From NCBI GenBank assembly GCA_021324545.1, contig JAJPIX010000040.1, positions 1 to 64,000 of the forward strand: a DNA stretch of 64,000 bases. The letters run 5' to 3'. A program made the translations under genes and the position numbers. Below are positions 1 through 8,106 of this stretch, piece by piece. Position 1 is the stretch's first letter. Each line of letters begins with the position of its first letter. The notes beneath the pieces were generated by a model that searched no databases, was not told where the DNA came from, and saw nothing but the letters and a program-made list of their open reading frames with translations. This DNA is from Alphaproteobacteria bacterium. GTDB lineage: Bacteria > Pseudomonadota > Alphaproteobacteria > Micropepsales > Micropepsaceae.

Positions 1-12
1 AGTCATTGGCAT
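1..12 (-). CDS. Start of an unidentified gene running off the left edge
   Basis: On the minus strand an ATG at 12-10 is preceded by GAGGAG (27-22) with a 9-base gap, a good Shine-Dalgarno spacing. Only four codons (Met-Pro-Met-Thr) lie in the window, so no function can be given. The AT-richer DNA behind it (13-246) is empty of convincing genes and probably holds its promoter, including the palindrome at 84-100. Confidence 0.4.
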
Positions 13-83
13 GAGTAACGACTCCTCTGCATTGTTCGGGTCGTGCGACTCGCACCCCCCAAAACGCAAAGAATATGAGTGTC

Positions 84-100
84 TTGCGTCAATGACGCAA
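84..100. promoter_or_regulatory. 17-bp perfect palindrome, probable operator
   Basis: TTGCGTCA-A-TGACGCAA is a perfect inverted repeat with 8-base arms and a one-base centre. Read on the minus strand, a candidate -35 (TTGCGT, 100-95) and -10 (CATATT, 77-72) with a 17-base spacer overlap it, so a bound regulator would sit on the -35 of the gene starting at position 12. The promoter assignment is inference; the symmetry is directly visible. Confidence 0.45.
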
Positions 101-246
101 TAGCCCGCCCTTCTGTCATGGGCATTTTGCGGAACACAAATTCATTTGATGCAGATTTTTCCGAATGAATTCGCAATTCGCGCGATGGTGGTGAAAATTC
201 AGAAAAATGCGCGCTCGTCACGCCGCCACATTGAAATCTGTACGAA

Positions 247-1716
247 TCACACGTCGTCGGGCAAATTGAGTCGGGATTTGAGAATGGCATTGACGGCCGA
301 GGGGTTCGCCTTTCCCCCGGTTGCTTTCATCACCTGACCGGTGAACCAGCCCGCAAGTTTCGGCTTCTTCTTCACCTCTTCCACCTTGTCGGGATTGGCG
401 GCAATCACCGCGTCAACCGCCTTCTCGATGGCGGACATATCGGTGACCTGCCTGAGGCCGCGCTTCTCGACAATATCCCGCGGATCGCCGCCTTCACTCC
501 ACAGGATGTCCAGCAAATCCTTGGCGATTTTGCCGGAAATCGTTCCATCGGCGATCATCGCCAGAATGCTTGCGTTTGCGCTGGCGGAAACCGGCACCTG
601 CGCGATGGTCAGGCCATCGCGGTTGAGGCGTCCCAGCACTTCATTGTTCAGCCAGTTGGCGGCCACTTTCGGATCGGCGGCGCGCGCCATTTCCTCGAAG
701 TAATCGGCCAGCTCGCGCTCGGCCACCAGCACGCCCGCATCGTAAGCGGAGATGCCGAAATCCCTCATGAAGCGGGCCTTCTTTTCGTCCGGCAGCTCGG
801 GCAGCGATCTGGCGATCCGGTCAATCCAGTCCTGTCCGATTTCCAGCGGCAGCAGGTCGGGATCGGGGAAATAGCGGTAATCATGCGCTTCTTCCTTGGA
901 GCGCATGGAGCGCGTTTCGCCGTTGCGGCTGTCGAACAGGCGGGTTTCCTGTTTGACGGCACCTCCGCCCTCGATGATGTCCACCTGGCGGCGGGCCTCA
1001 TATTCCACGGCCTGCGCCACGAAGCGCATGGAGTTCACATTCTTGATCTCGCAGCGCGTGCCATAGGGCGCGCCAGGCTTGCGCACCGAGACGTTCACAT
1101 CGGCCCGCATGGAGCCTTCGTCCATATTGCCGTCGCAGGTTCCCAGATAGCGCACGATGGCCCGCAGCTTGCGCAGGAAGGCGGCGGCTTCCTCGGCCGA
1201 ACGCATGTCGGGCTTCGTCACGATTTCCATGAGGGCGACGCCCGCGCGGTTCAGATCCACAAAGGTGTAGTCGGCGTGCTGGTCGTGCAGGCTTTTGCCC
1301 GCGTCCTGCTCCAGATGCAGACGCTCGATGCCGACCTCGCGCGTTTCCCCGCCCGGAAGGTCAATGGTGACGATGCCCTCGCCTACGATGGGCTGCTTGT
1401 ACTGGGAAATCTGATAGCCCGGCGGCAGATCGGGGTAGAAATAGTTCTTCCGGTCGAAGACCGAGACGCGGTTGATCTTCGCCTTCAGGCCAAGCCCGGT
1501 CTTGATCGCCTGCTCCACGCAGAAGCGGTTGATGACGGGCAGCATGCCGGGCATGGCCGCATCCACGAAGCTCACATGCTGGTTGGGCTCGGCGCCGAAG
1601 GCGGCCGAGGCGCCGGAGAAGAGCTTGGCGTTGGAGAGCACCTGGCAATGCACCTCCATGCCGATGACGATTTCCCAATCGCCTGTCTGGCCCCTGATGG
1701 TTTTGGCGCTGCTCAT
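247..1716 (-). CDS. gatB: Aspartyl/glutamyl-tRNA amidotransferase subunit B
   Basis: GatB is the kinase/transamidase subunit of the GatCAB complex, which converts Glu-tRNA(Gln) and/or Asp-tRNA(Asn) to the amidated forms in the cytoplasm. The 489-residue product has the family N-terminus IGMEVHCQ, the catalytic-cradle motif [14 protein letters not shown], and a C-terminal helical YqeY-like tRNA-binding tail ending in KSRLNLPDD. The start was set at 1716 because its ATG overlaps the gatA stop as ATGA; an upstream start at 1731 would only add five residues inside gatA. It is last in gatC-gatA-gatB, all coupled by 4-base overlaps. Length is normal for the family. Confidence 0.97.
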   Translation of the reverse strand: MSSAKTIRGQTGDWEIVIGMEVHCQVLSNAKLFSGASAAFGAEPNQHVSFVDAAMPGMLPVINRFCVEQAIKTGLGLKAKINRVSVFDRKNYFYPDLPPGYQISQYKQPIVGEGIVTIDLPGGETREVGIERLHLEQDAGKSLHDQHADYTFVDLNRAGVALMEIVTKPDMRSAEEAAAFLRKLRAIVRYLGTCDGNMDEGSMRADVNVSVRKPGAPYGTRCEIKNVNSMRFVAQAVEYEARRQVDIIEGGGAVKQETRLFDSRNGETRSMRSKEEAHDYRYFPDPDLLPLEIGQDWIDRIARSLPELPDEKKARFMRDFGISAYDAGVLVAERELADYFEEMARAADPKVAANWLNNEVLGRLNRDGLTIAQVPVSASANASILAMIADGTISGKIAKDLLDILWSEGGDPRDIVEKRGLRQVTDMSAIEKAVDAVIAANPDKVEEVKKKPKLAGWFTGQVMKATGGKANPSAVNAILKSRLNLPDDV

Positions 1717-3200
1717 ACGGCCCTCCACCACGGCGAGGGCTTTGCAGCAAAGCCGGCAGCCTCTTCGATGGCGCGGCCCGCGCGCAGGACGGTCGCTTCG
1801 TCAAACGCCTTGCCGATGATCTGCAGGCCCAGCGGGAGACCTTCCGCCGTGAGCCCGGCCGGTACCGAAATGCCGGGAAGGCCGGCAAGGTTCACCGTCA
1901 CCGTGAACACGTCATTCAGATACATGGAAACAGGATCGTCGGACTTGGAGCCCACGGCAAAGGCGGGCCCGGGCGTGGCCGGCGTCAGGAGCACGTCGCA
2001 CGTCTCATAGGCCTGCACGAAATCCCGCAGGATGAGGGCGCGAACTTTCTGGGCGCGTGTGTAATAGGCATCGTAATAGCCGGCGGAAAGAACATAGGTG
2101 CCGATCAGCACGCGACGCTTCACCTCCGCGCCGAAGCCTTCCGCGCGCGTCTTTTCGTAGAGATCGATCAGGTCGTCCGCGCCTTTCGCGCGCAGGCCAT
2201 AGCGCACGCCGTCATAGCGCGCGAGATTGGATGAGGCTTCGGCAGGCGCCACGATGTAGTAGGCCGGCAGCGCATATCTGGTGTGCGGCAGGCTGACATC
2301 CACGATCTCGGCGCCCTGCGCCTTCAGCCATTCGGCCCCCTTGCGCCAGATGGCCTCGATTTCTTCGGGCATGCCGTCAAGCCGGTATTCCTTCGGGATG
2401 CCGACGCGCAGCCCCCTGATCGGCTTGTCCAGCGCCGCCTCGTAATCGGGCACGGGAACATCCACGCTGGTGGAATCCCGGGGGTCCACGCTCGCCATGT
2501 GCCGCAGCAGGATCGCCGCATCGCGAACGGTGCGCGTCATGGGGCCCGCCTGATCGAGCGACGAGGCGAACGCCACGATGCCGAAGCGCGAACAGCGGCC
2601 ATAGGTCGGCTTCAGGCCCACGATGCCGCTGACGGCGGCGGGCTGGCGAATGGAACCGCCGGTGTCGGTGCCGGTGGCGCCCAAGGCAAGACAGGCCGCC
2701 ACGGCCGCCGCGGATCCGCCGGAAGAACCGCCGGGCACGAGATTCTGGTTCGAATTCCGCGCGCGCCAGGGATTGAACACCGGGCCGAAGGCGCTGGTTT
2801 CATTCGACGAGCCCATGGCGAATTCGTCCATGTTCGTCTTGCCCAGCATCACCGCGCCGGCATCCCACAGATTCTGCGAGACGGTGGATTCGTAGGGCGG
2901 CACGAAATTGTTCAGGATGTTCGAGCCGGCGGTCGTGCGCACGCCTTTGGTGCAGAACAGATCCTTGATGGCGAGCGGCAGCCCTTCCAGCGGGCGCGCC
3001 TGGCCGCTGGCGATGCGCGCGTCGGACTCTTTGGCCATCGCCAGCGCGCGCTCCGGCGTTTCGGTGACGAAGGCGTTCAGCGAGCGCGACTTTTCGATCG
3101 CGGTGATGTGCGCCTTCGCAAGCTCGGTGGCCGAGACCTTTTTGCCGCGCAACGCCTCGCGCGCCTCGGCCAGCGTGAAATCGGTGAGCGCGCCGCTCAT
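1713..3200 (-). CDS. gatA: Aspartyl/glutamyl-tRNA amidotransferase subunit A
   Basis: GatA is the amidase-signature glutaminase that supplies ammonia to GatB. The 495-residue protein shows the Ser-cisSer-Lys triad: Lys79 in PLAIKDLF, Ser159 in the [10 protein letters not shown] signature and Ser183 in [12 protein letters not shown]. The 24-residue gap between the serines matches the known bacterial GatA spacing. The ATG at 3200 overlaps the gatC stop as ATGA, which fixes the start even though the frame stays open further upstream. No oddities are visible. Confidence 0.97.
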   Translation of the reverse strand: MSGALTDFTLAEAREALRGKKVSATELAKAHITAIEKSRSLNAFVTETPERALAMAKESDARIASGQARPLEGLPLAIKDLFCTKGVRTTAGSNILNNFVPPYESTVSQNLWDAGAVMLGKTNMDEFAMGSSNETSAFGPVFNPWRARNSNQNLVPGGSSGGSAAAVAACLALGATGTDTGGSIRQPAAVSGIVGLKPTYGRCSRFGIVAFASSLDQAGPMTRTVRDAAILLRHMASVDPRDSTSVDVPVPDYEAALDKPIRGLRVGIPKEYRLDGMPEEIEAIWRKGAEWLKAQGAEIVDVSLPHTRYALPAYYIVAPAEASSNLARYDGVRYGLRAKGADDLIDLYEKTRAEGFGAEVKRRVLIGTYVLSAGYYDAYYTRAQKVRALILRDFVQAYETCDVLLTPATPGPAFAVGSKSDDPVSMYLNDVFTVTVNLAGLPGISVPAGLTAEGLPLGLQIIGKAFDEATVLRAGRAIEEAAGFAAKPSPWWRAV

Positions 3201-3484
3201 TCCACCACCTTGGGCACGAGAAAGAAATTGTCTTCGGACTGCGGCGCGTTGGCGACGACGGCCTCGGCCTGATCGCCTTCGGTCACTACGTCGTCGCGCA
3301 TCTTGAGCTTCTGGGCGACCACGCTCGTCATGGGCTGAACGCCCTCGACATTCACTTCCTGCAGCTGTTCCACCCAGCGCAGGATTCCGTTCAGCTCCTT
3401 TTCCATCGCCCCGACACGCTCTTCCGGCAGCGCGATGCGCGCCAGCCGGGCGATGCGGCGAACGGTGTCCCTGTCCACGGACAT
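3197..3484 (-). CDS. gatC: Aspartyl/glutamyl-tRNA amidotransferase subunit C
   Basis: GatC is the small belt-like subunit that holds GatA and GatB together. The 95-residue product has the family pattern: [10 protein letters not shown] near the N-terminus, a central helix, the VQPMTS motif and the C-terminal FFLVPKVVE. The ATG at 3484 is preceded by AAAGGAAA. It is first in the gatCAB operon, divergent from the VOC gene at 3569 across 84 bp. Confidence 0.95.
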   Translation of the reverse strand: MSVDRDTVRRIARLARIALPEERVGAMEKELNGILRWVEQLQEVNVEGVQPMTSVVAQKLKMRDDVVTEGDQAEAVVANAPQSEDNFFLVPKVVE

Positions 3485-3520
3485 GAGGTTTCCTTTGGGC
3501 GAATGTGCTAGACAGGCGCC

Positions 3521-3549
3521 TAGCTACCAACCAGCCGGAAGCCTTGCAA
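3521..3549 (-). promoter_or_regulatory. Candidate promoter of gatCAB
   Basis: On the minus strand TTGCAA (3549-3544) and TAGCTA (3526-3521) are separated by 17 bases and lie 37 bases ahead of the gatC start. The -10 is a weak match, so this is only a candidate; the position in a short divergent intergenic gap supports it. Confidence 0.35.
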
Positions 3550-3568
3550 GCGAGGGATTGCATAGCCG

Positions 3569-3943
3569 ATGTCCTTTGGAATCTACGCCGTAGATCACGT
3601 GCAAATCGCCGTGCCCCGGGCGCTGGAGAAGGAATCCATCGCCTTCTACCGCGACGTGCTGGGCCTGGCCGAAATCGAAAAACCGGCCGACATGAAGGGC
3701 CGCGGCGGCGCCTGGTTTGCGGCCGGCAACGTGCAGCTTCACATCGGGCTGGACCCGGAGGGCTCCCCGCCCTCCAAACGGCATGTCTGTTTCCTGGTGG
3801 CCGATCTGGACGAGGCGCGCGCAAAGGCGCAGGCGGCCGGCCTGGCCATCGAGAAAGACGGGCCGGCCGAAGGGCTGATCCGCATTTTCATCCGCGATCC
3901 CGCCGGCAACCGCGTCGAGATCGGGCAGCGGACGGATGGGTAA
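3569..3943 (+). CDS. VOC-family (glyoxalase/dioxygenase-like) protein
   Basis: A 124-residue single-module vicinal oxygen chelate protein. It has the paired beta-alpha-beta-beta-beta layout: HVQIAVP near the start, YRDVLGL, then [16 protein letters not shown] and the closing [12 protein letters not shown] typical of VOC proteins. Members bind a divalent metal and include glyoxalase I, fosfomycin-resistance enzymes and dioxygenases. The sequence does not say which reaction applies. It is a single gene between gatC (divergent) and ruvX, followed by a long intergenic inverted repeat. Start ATG at 3569; a GAGGG lies about 10 bases upstream. Confidence 0.85.
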   Translation: MSFGIYAVDHVQIAVPRALEKESIAFYRDVLGLAEIEKPADMKGRGGAWFAAGNVQLHIGLDPEGSPPSKRHVCFLVADLDEARAKAQAAGLAIEKDGPAEGLIRIFIRDPAGNRVEIGQRTDG

Positions 3944-3953
3944 AAACATCTCA

Positions 3954-4080
3954 GCCTCTTCCCCCTTTATGGGGGAAGGTGGCCACCGCAGCGAAGCGAA
4001 GGCGGACGGAAGGGGGCTGTGCGGTTGCATCCCCCCATCTGTCGCTTCGCGACATCTTCCCCCACAAGGGGGGAAGAGGC
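3954..4080. repeat. Long intergenic inverted repeat (type B)
   Basis: The outer arms GCCTCTTCCCCC (3954-3965) and GGGGGAAGAGGC (4069-4080) are complementary, with further complementary segments inside (GCGAAGCGA against TCGCTTCGC). The element fills the gap between the VOC gene and ruvX and would fold into a long hairpin in a transcript from either strand. A similarly built but differently worded element is at 11604-11728. Confidence 0.75.
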
Positions 4081-4087
4081 TCGCTGA

Positions 4088-4561
4088 ATGAGCATCGTCT
4101 CGCTCGGGCAGCTTCATGCCCTTCTTGAGCCCGGCGCGCGGTTGCTCGGCCTTGATCTTGGCGAGAAGACCATCGGGATGGCGCTGTCGGATACGCTGCG
4201 CTTTGTCGCTTCGCCGATGGACACAATGAGGCGCGGAAAATTCACCGCCGATGCCAACGCCATTCTGACCCTGATCGAAGAACACGGCATCGGCGGGATC
4301 ATCATCGGCCTGCCGCTGAACATGGACGGCACCTCCGGCGCCGCCGCGCAATCGGCGCGCGCCTTCGCCAGCAACCTTGCGAAGCTCAGCGATGTTCCCA
4401 TCGTGCTGGTGGACGAGCGGCTTTCTACCGCCGCCGTAACGCGCACGCTTCTGGAAGCCGACGCCTCGCGCAAGCGCCGCGGACAGGTGGTGGACAAGAT
4501 GGCGGCCGCCTACATCCTGCAAGGCGCGCTGGACCAGTTGCGCACAATGAGGAATGCGTAG
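4088..4561 (+). CDS. ruvX: RuvX/YqgF-family pre-16S rRNA nuclease
   Basis: YqgF (RuvX) has an RNase H-like fold, acts in maturation of the 16S rRNA 5' end and was originally proposed as a Holliday junction resolvase. The 157-residue product shows the first acidic site in LGLDLGEKTIGMALS (Asp23), the IGLPLNMDGT motif, the VDERLSTAAV motif and the closing VDKMAAAYILQGALD. All conserved segments of the family are present. It lies upstream of pyrB as usual in alphaproteobacteria. The ATG at 4088 follows the repeat element directly, so part of that repeat may end up in its 5' leader. Confidence 0.93.
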   Translation: MSIVSLGQLHALLEPGARLLGLDLGEKTIGMALSDTLRFVASPMDTMRRGKFTADANAILTLIEEHGIGGIIIGLPLNMDGTSGAAAQSARAFASNLAKLSDVPIVLVDERLSTAAVTRTLLEADASRKRRGQVVDKMAAAYILQGALDQLRTMRNA

Positions 4562-4591
4562 AGCGGTCCAGGTTTTGAGGGAAACCATACA

Positions 4592-4676
4592 CCGTCATGG
4601 GCCGGCCTGTCCGGGCAACCCATTTTCTTTCAAAAAAGAAATTGGGTCGCCCGCATGGAGCGGGCGATGACGATGG
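4592..4676 (+). repeat. REP-like element, copy 1
   Basis: The order is CCGTCAT, a GCC/GGC-rich hairpin around CCTGTCC, AACCCATTTTC, a run of A, AAATTGGGT, a second hairpin CGCCCGC-ATGGA-GCGGGC, then GATGACG. The CCGTCAT/ATGACG ends are complementary. It matches 15364-15444 in inverted orientation, and its right half matches 7871-7897. It lies between ruvX and pyrB. Confidence 0.8.
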
Positions 4677-4718
4677 CGGAGACCGCGATTCGATCCAGGA
4701 CAACGCCGCCCCAGTCGC

Positions 4719-4747
4719 TTGCCGCACTTCGGGCGCAGCCCTATAAA
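4719..4747 (+). promoter_or_regulatory. Candidate sigma70-type promoter of pyrB
   Basis: TTGCCG (4719-4724), a 17-base spacer and TATAAA (4742-4747) form the best -35/-10 pair in this part of the window. The expected transcription start (about 4754) would be only a few bases before the ATG at 4758, implying a leaderless or near-leaderless pyrB mRNA. No Shine-Dalgarno sequence precedes that ATG, in agreement. Confidence 0.5.
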
Positions 4748-4757
4748 CCGTACTCCC

Positions 4758-6116
4758 ATGGGCAAAGCGGCGCGGCCGGCCGCCAGACGGCGGCACATCA
4801 CCTCGATCAACGATCTCGAGCTGTCCGAGATCGGCAAGATCTTTTCCCAGGCCGAAAGCTTCCTCAGAACGCTGGGCGATCCGTCGCGCAAATGGCGCGT
4901 GGGCAAAAGCACGGAAACGGCCAAAGGAGCGATCCTCGCCACGCTGTTCTATGAGCCCTCCACCCGCACGCGGCTGTCGTTCGAAAGCGCGATGCTGAGG
5001 CTCGGTGGCAAGGTCATTTCCAGCGCCGATCCCACCACAAGCTCCGCCGCAAAGGGCGAAAGCCTCGCCGATACCGTGCGCATCGTGGAGAATTATGCCG
5101 ACCTTCTGGTCATTCGCCATCCGCGCGACGGAGCGGCGCGGCTTGCCGCGGAATACGCGCACGTGCCGGTGATCAATGCCGGCGACGGGGCGCATGAGCA
5201 TCCGACGCAAACGCTGTGCGATCTTTTCACGCTCCGGCGCGCGCACAAGACGATCAGGAACCTCAATGTGGCGCTGACCGGCGACCTGAAAACCAGCCGC
5301 ACGATCCATTCCTTCGTCTATGCGCTGGCCCGCCACGGCGCGAACATTCTCACCATGCCGGCCAAGGGCATGGAGCTGCCGGAGCATGTGGCCTGGCGGC
5401 TGGAACATGAATTCCGCTCGCGGCTTTTGCCCAAGGCCGAGCAGGGCGAAGGCTTCGATGCGGTGTACGTCACCGCGAACAGGCCGCACCAGCTTGCGCT
5501 CATTCCCACCGGAAAGAACATTGACGTGATGTATGTCACCCGCTTCCAGAAGGAACGCTGGGCGGAAGCCAGGGGCGACTATCCGACGATCGATGCGGAT
5601 TTCCTGAAGGCGGAAAAATATTCGCACACCAGCGTGCTGCATCCGCTTCCGCGGGTGGGCGAACTCGACACCGCGCTCGACAGCGACCGCCGCGCGCTTT
5701 ACTTCCAGCAGGCCGCGTACGGAATCCCCGTGCGCATGGCGCTGATTGCCGCGCTTCTGGGCCGCGCCCGAAAGAACAGCCTGGAAAAATTCCCGGGCGG
5801 CTTCCGCGCCGAGCGGACGCCGCTTTACGACCAGCCGACGGAAACCGGCATCCGCTGCGCCAACCCCAACTGCATCGTGCACGACGCCATGGAACGCAAA
5901 TATACGCGCAACAAGTTTCATGTGATCGGCGGCGCGCGCCTGCGCTGCTTCTATTGCGAGACGGATATCCTGGAATTCGTCGCCGCCAACCGCACCAGCG
6001 GCGAATTCACCGAGCAGGCGCCGAAGAGCCTGAAAGACACGCTGTTCTTCGCAAGCGCCGCCGATGCCCAGGCCGCGGGCTTCCGGCCGGCGCGCAAACT
6101 GGCCGCGCACGCCTGA
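4758..6116 (+). CDS. pyrB: Aspartate carbamoyltransferase with PyrI-like zinc tail
   Basis: ATCase condenses carbamoyl phosphate with aspartate, the first committed pyrimidine step. The product has 452 residues against about 310 for a plain PyrB. Catalytic residues are intact: STRTR (68-72), the loop Lys99/Glu101 in SSAAKGESLADT, HPTQ (148-151) and HPLPR (about 295-299). After residue 350 there is an extra domain with Cys367-x4-Cys372 and Cys397-x2-Cys400 (CANPNC ... CFYC), matching the zinc domain of the PyrI regulatory chain (Cys109/114/138/141). The nucleotide-binding PyrI domain is absent. The last 25 residues (FFASAADAQAAGFRPARK) recall an Ada-type motif. ATG 4758 was preferred over TTG 4719, which would overlap the predicted promoter. 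The pyrC usually following in this class is missing. Confidence 0.9.
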   Translation: MGKAARPAARRRHITSINDLELSEIGKIFSQAESFLRTLGDPSRKWRVGKSTETAKGAILATLFYEPSTRTRLSFESAMLRLGGKVISSADPTTSSAAKGESLADTVRIVENYADLLVIRHPRDGAARLAAEYAHVPVINAGDGAHEHPTQTLCDLFTLRRAHKTIRNLNVALTGDLKTSRTIHSFVYALARHGANILTMPAKGMELPEHVAWRLEHEFRSRLLPKAEQGEGFDAVYVTANRPHQLALIPTGKNIDVMYVTRFQKERWAEARGDYPTIDADFLKAEKYSHTSVLHPLPRVGELDTALDSDRRALYFQQAAYGIPVRMALIAALLGRARKNSLEKFPGGFRAERTPLYDQPTETGIRCANPNCIVHDAMERKYTRNKFHVIGGARLRCFYCETDILEFVAANRTSGEFTEQAPKSLKDTLFFASAADAQAAGFRPARKLAAHA

Positions 6117-6736
6117 TGTTCGCCCTGCCCCATCCGGCCGACTGGACGACCGTCGCGATTGCGATCGTGCTGGCGTATCTGCTGGGCTCCGTTCCGTTCG
6201 GATACCTGTTCTCGGTGGCGGCGGGCGCAGGCGATGTGCGCAAGATCGGGTCCGGCAGCACCGGCGCCACCAACGTGCTGCGGACGGGCAAGATCTGGGC
6301 GGCCGTGGCAACGCTCATTTGCGATGCGGCCAAGGGGGCTGCGGCCGTGCTGGCGGCGCGGCGGTTCGGCGGCGATGAGCTTGCGTTCTTTGCCGCGCTG
6401 GCCGCCCTCATCGGGCATCTCTATCCCGTGTGGCTCAGATTCAAGGGCGGCAAGGGCGTGGCGACCGCGGGCGGAATTCTGCTGGCGGTCTATTGGCCCG
6501 TGGGGCTGGCGCTGATCGCCACATGGGCCGCCATGCTGGCCATCTTCCGCATCTCCTCGCTGTCGGCGCTGGCGGCCTGCGCGGCCGCGCCGGTTTACAT
6601 GATCCTCTTCCATCAGCCGCTGTACGCCACGCTCGCGCTCATCATGGCGATCGTCATCATCCTGGCGCACGGCAAGAACATCGCGCGGATTCTGGACGGC
6701 ACCGAGCCGCGTGTGGGGCAGAAGAATACCGCCTAG
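6116..6736 (+). CDS. plsY: Acyl-phosphate:glycerol-3-phosphate acyltransferase PlsY
   Basis: PlsY transfers the acyl group from acyl phosphate to glycerol 3-phosphate at the inner membrane, starting phospholipid synthesis. The 206-residue product has several hydrophobic helices and the three family motifs: LLGSVPFGYL plus GSGSTGATNVLR near the N-terminus, FKGGKGVAT in the middle and HGKNIARI near the C-terminus. The ATG at 6116 shares a base with the pyrB stop (TGATG), indicating translational coupling. Next to dprA, as in other alphaproteobacteria. Confidence 0.95.
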   Translation: MFALPHPADWTTVAIAIVLAYLLGSVPFGYLFSVAAGAGDVRKIGSGSTGATNVLRTGKIWAAVATLICDAAKGAAAVLAARRFGGDELAFFAALAALIGHLYPVWLRFKGGKGVATAGGILLAVYWPVGLALIATWAAMLAIFRISSLSALAACAAAPVYMILFHQPLYATLALIMAIVIILAHGKNIARILDGTEPRVGQKNTA

Positions 6737-6738
6737 CC

Positions 6739-7845
6739 ATGACGTCCCTCTCCGACAGCGAACGCCGCGCCTGGTGGCGGCTGGCCCGCACGCAGAATGT
6801 GGGGCCGGTGACATTCGCCAACCTGATCGCCCATTGCGGATCGGCGAGCGCCGCGCTCGAAGCCGTGCCACGGCTGGCGCGCCGCGGCGGCAAGGCGGAA
6901 TTGCGCATCCCCACCGATGCCGACGCAAAGCGCGAATTCGATGCGCTCGCGAAAATGGGCGCACGCATGATCGCGGCCTGCGAGCCCGATTTTCCGGCAG
7001 GCCTGGCGGCGCTCGATCCGCCGCCGCCGCTGATCAACGCGTGCGGCAATCTGCATCTGCTCAAGCGCGACATGGTGGCGATCGTGGGCGCACGCAACGC
7101 CTCGGCGCTTTCGCGCAAGCTCGCGCAGACGCTTGCCGCCGATCTTGCGGCGGCGGAGCTTGTGGTCGTGTCGGGCCTCGCGCGGGGGATCGACACCGCC
7201 GCCCACGAAGGCGCGCTCAGGGGCGGCACCTGCGCCGTGCTGGCCGGCGGGATTGACGTCATCTATCCGCCGGAGAACGAAGCGCTCTACGAACGCATCC
7301 GCGCCGAGGGCGCGATCGTTTCGGAGATGCCGCTGGGACAGGCGCCGCAGGCGCGCCACTTCCCCCGGCGCAACCGCATCATCGCGGGGCTTTCGCGGGG
7401 CGTGGTGGTGGCGGAAGCCGCCGAAGGATCCGGCTCGCTCATCACCGCCAGTTACGCGCTGGAACAGGGCCGCGAAGTTTTCGCGGTGCCCGGATCGCCG
7501 CTCGACCCGCGGGCCAGGGGCGCCAACCGGCTCCTCCGCGAAGGCGCAACGCTGACGGAATCCGCCGAAGACGTGCTGGCCGTGCTGAAGCCGATGCTGG
7601 GCCAGACCTTCCGCGAGCCCGAACGGCCGTCCGCCGGCGGCAAGCCCGATCTTCCCGAGCTGGAAACCGAGGCGGAGCGCATTCGCGCGCGCGTGGAGGA
7701 ATGTCTGGGGCCTGCGCCGGTCGAGGTGGACGAGATCGTGCGGCAATGCGGAGCATCCGCCGGCGCGGTGCTGATCGTGCTGCTGGAACTGGAGTTGGCC
7801 GGCCGCCTCGCCCGCCATCCCGGCAACAAGGTGAGCTGGGCGTAG
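6739..7845 (+). CDS. dprA: DNA-processing protein DprA
   Basis: DprA binds incoming single-stranded DNA and loads RecA during transformation. The 368-residue product has an N-terminal helical region (to about residue 70), a Rossmann-like DprA core with MVAIVGARNAS, VSGLARGIDTAAHEGAL, FPRRNRIIAGLS and EGSGSLITASYALEQGREVFAVPGS, and a C-terminal winged-helix-like segment (about 310-368, ending LELAGRLARHPGNKVSWA). The start at 6739 lies two bases beyond the plsY stop. All expected core motifs are present, so it looks functional. Confidence 0.95.
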   Translation: MTSLSDSERRAWWRLARTQNVGPVTFANLIAHCGSASAALEAVPRLARRGGKAELRIPTDADAKREFDALAKMGARMIAACEPDFPAGLAALDPPPPLINACGNLHLLKRDMVAIVGARNASALSRKLAQTLAADLAAAELVVVSGLARGIDTAAHEGALRGGTCAVLAGGIDVIYPPENEALYERIRAEGAIVSEMPLGQAPQARHFPRRNRIIAGLSRGVVVAEAAEGSGSLITASYALEQGREVFAVPGSPLDPRARGANRLLREGATLTESAEDVLAVLKPMLGQTFREPERPSAGGKPDLPELETEAERIRARVEECLGPAPVEVDEIVRQCGASAGAVLIVLLELELAGRLARHPGNKVSWA

Positions 7846-8106
7846 GCCGGCCATCGCAAACTTGCCGCCACCCGCCCCGAACGCGGGCGATGACATGGAA
7901 AGGCAACCGGGCAATTGAACGCTGCGCCTGAGTTGCATCTCCACCAGCCGCAGCCGGCGAACCTGCGCGCGCACGCGGGCGCGCAACGCGCGCATCTGTG
8001 CCGTACGCGTTCCGGATTTCACGGCGTTCCTGTTGCCGGGCTGGCCGCCGCGCCTGCGTTTTGGGGGTGCGCTCAAGATGTTGTGCCCGCCTGCCTGGCC
8101 AGACAT
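7846..8106 (-). CDS. Small basic GNRNA-motif protein, 3' end unresolved
   Basis: From ATG 8106 the minus strand encodes a basic peptide beginning MSGQAGGHN, followed by RRGGQPGNRNAVKSG and an arginine-rich helix ending about residue 66. The GxPGNxNAxK pattern occurs in many small uncharacterised proteins of this class and in the N-terminus of some phage terminase small subunits. No stop follows: the frame stays open through a half REP element (7871-7897) and on antisense through dprA, so the given left end is only the intergenic limit. I suspect the original 3' end was replaced by repeat DNA. It overlaps the gene above it by 34 bp. Confidence 0.4.
7871..7897 (+). repeat. Half REP-like element
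   Basis: CCCGC-CCCGAAC-GCGGGCGATGACATG corresponds to the right half of the REP-like element at 4592-4676 (CCCGC-ATGGA-GCGGGCGATGACGATG). The left half with the A-run is absent. It sits 25 bp downstream of dprA. Confidence 0.6.

Noticed and set aside
3-290. A 95-codon minus-strand frame at the left edge
   Set aside because: It runs through gatB's end and past a good ribosome site for another frame; the composition looks random and no family is recognised.
883-2010. A 375-codon plus-strand frame over gatB and gatA
   Set aside because: It is antisense to two genes with intact catalytic motifs and has no recognisable features.
1713-3824. Extending gatA upstream to 3824
   Set aside because: The frame stays open, but the added residues overlap gatC and are unlike GatA; the ATGA overlap at 3200 and the family start at MSGALTDF fix the true start.
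4592-4676. REP-like element considered as a CRISPR fragment
   Set aside because: Only isolated paired hairpins occur; there are no regularly spaced identical repeats with spacers and no cas genes.
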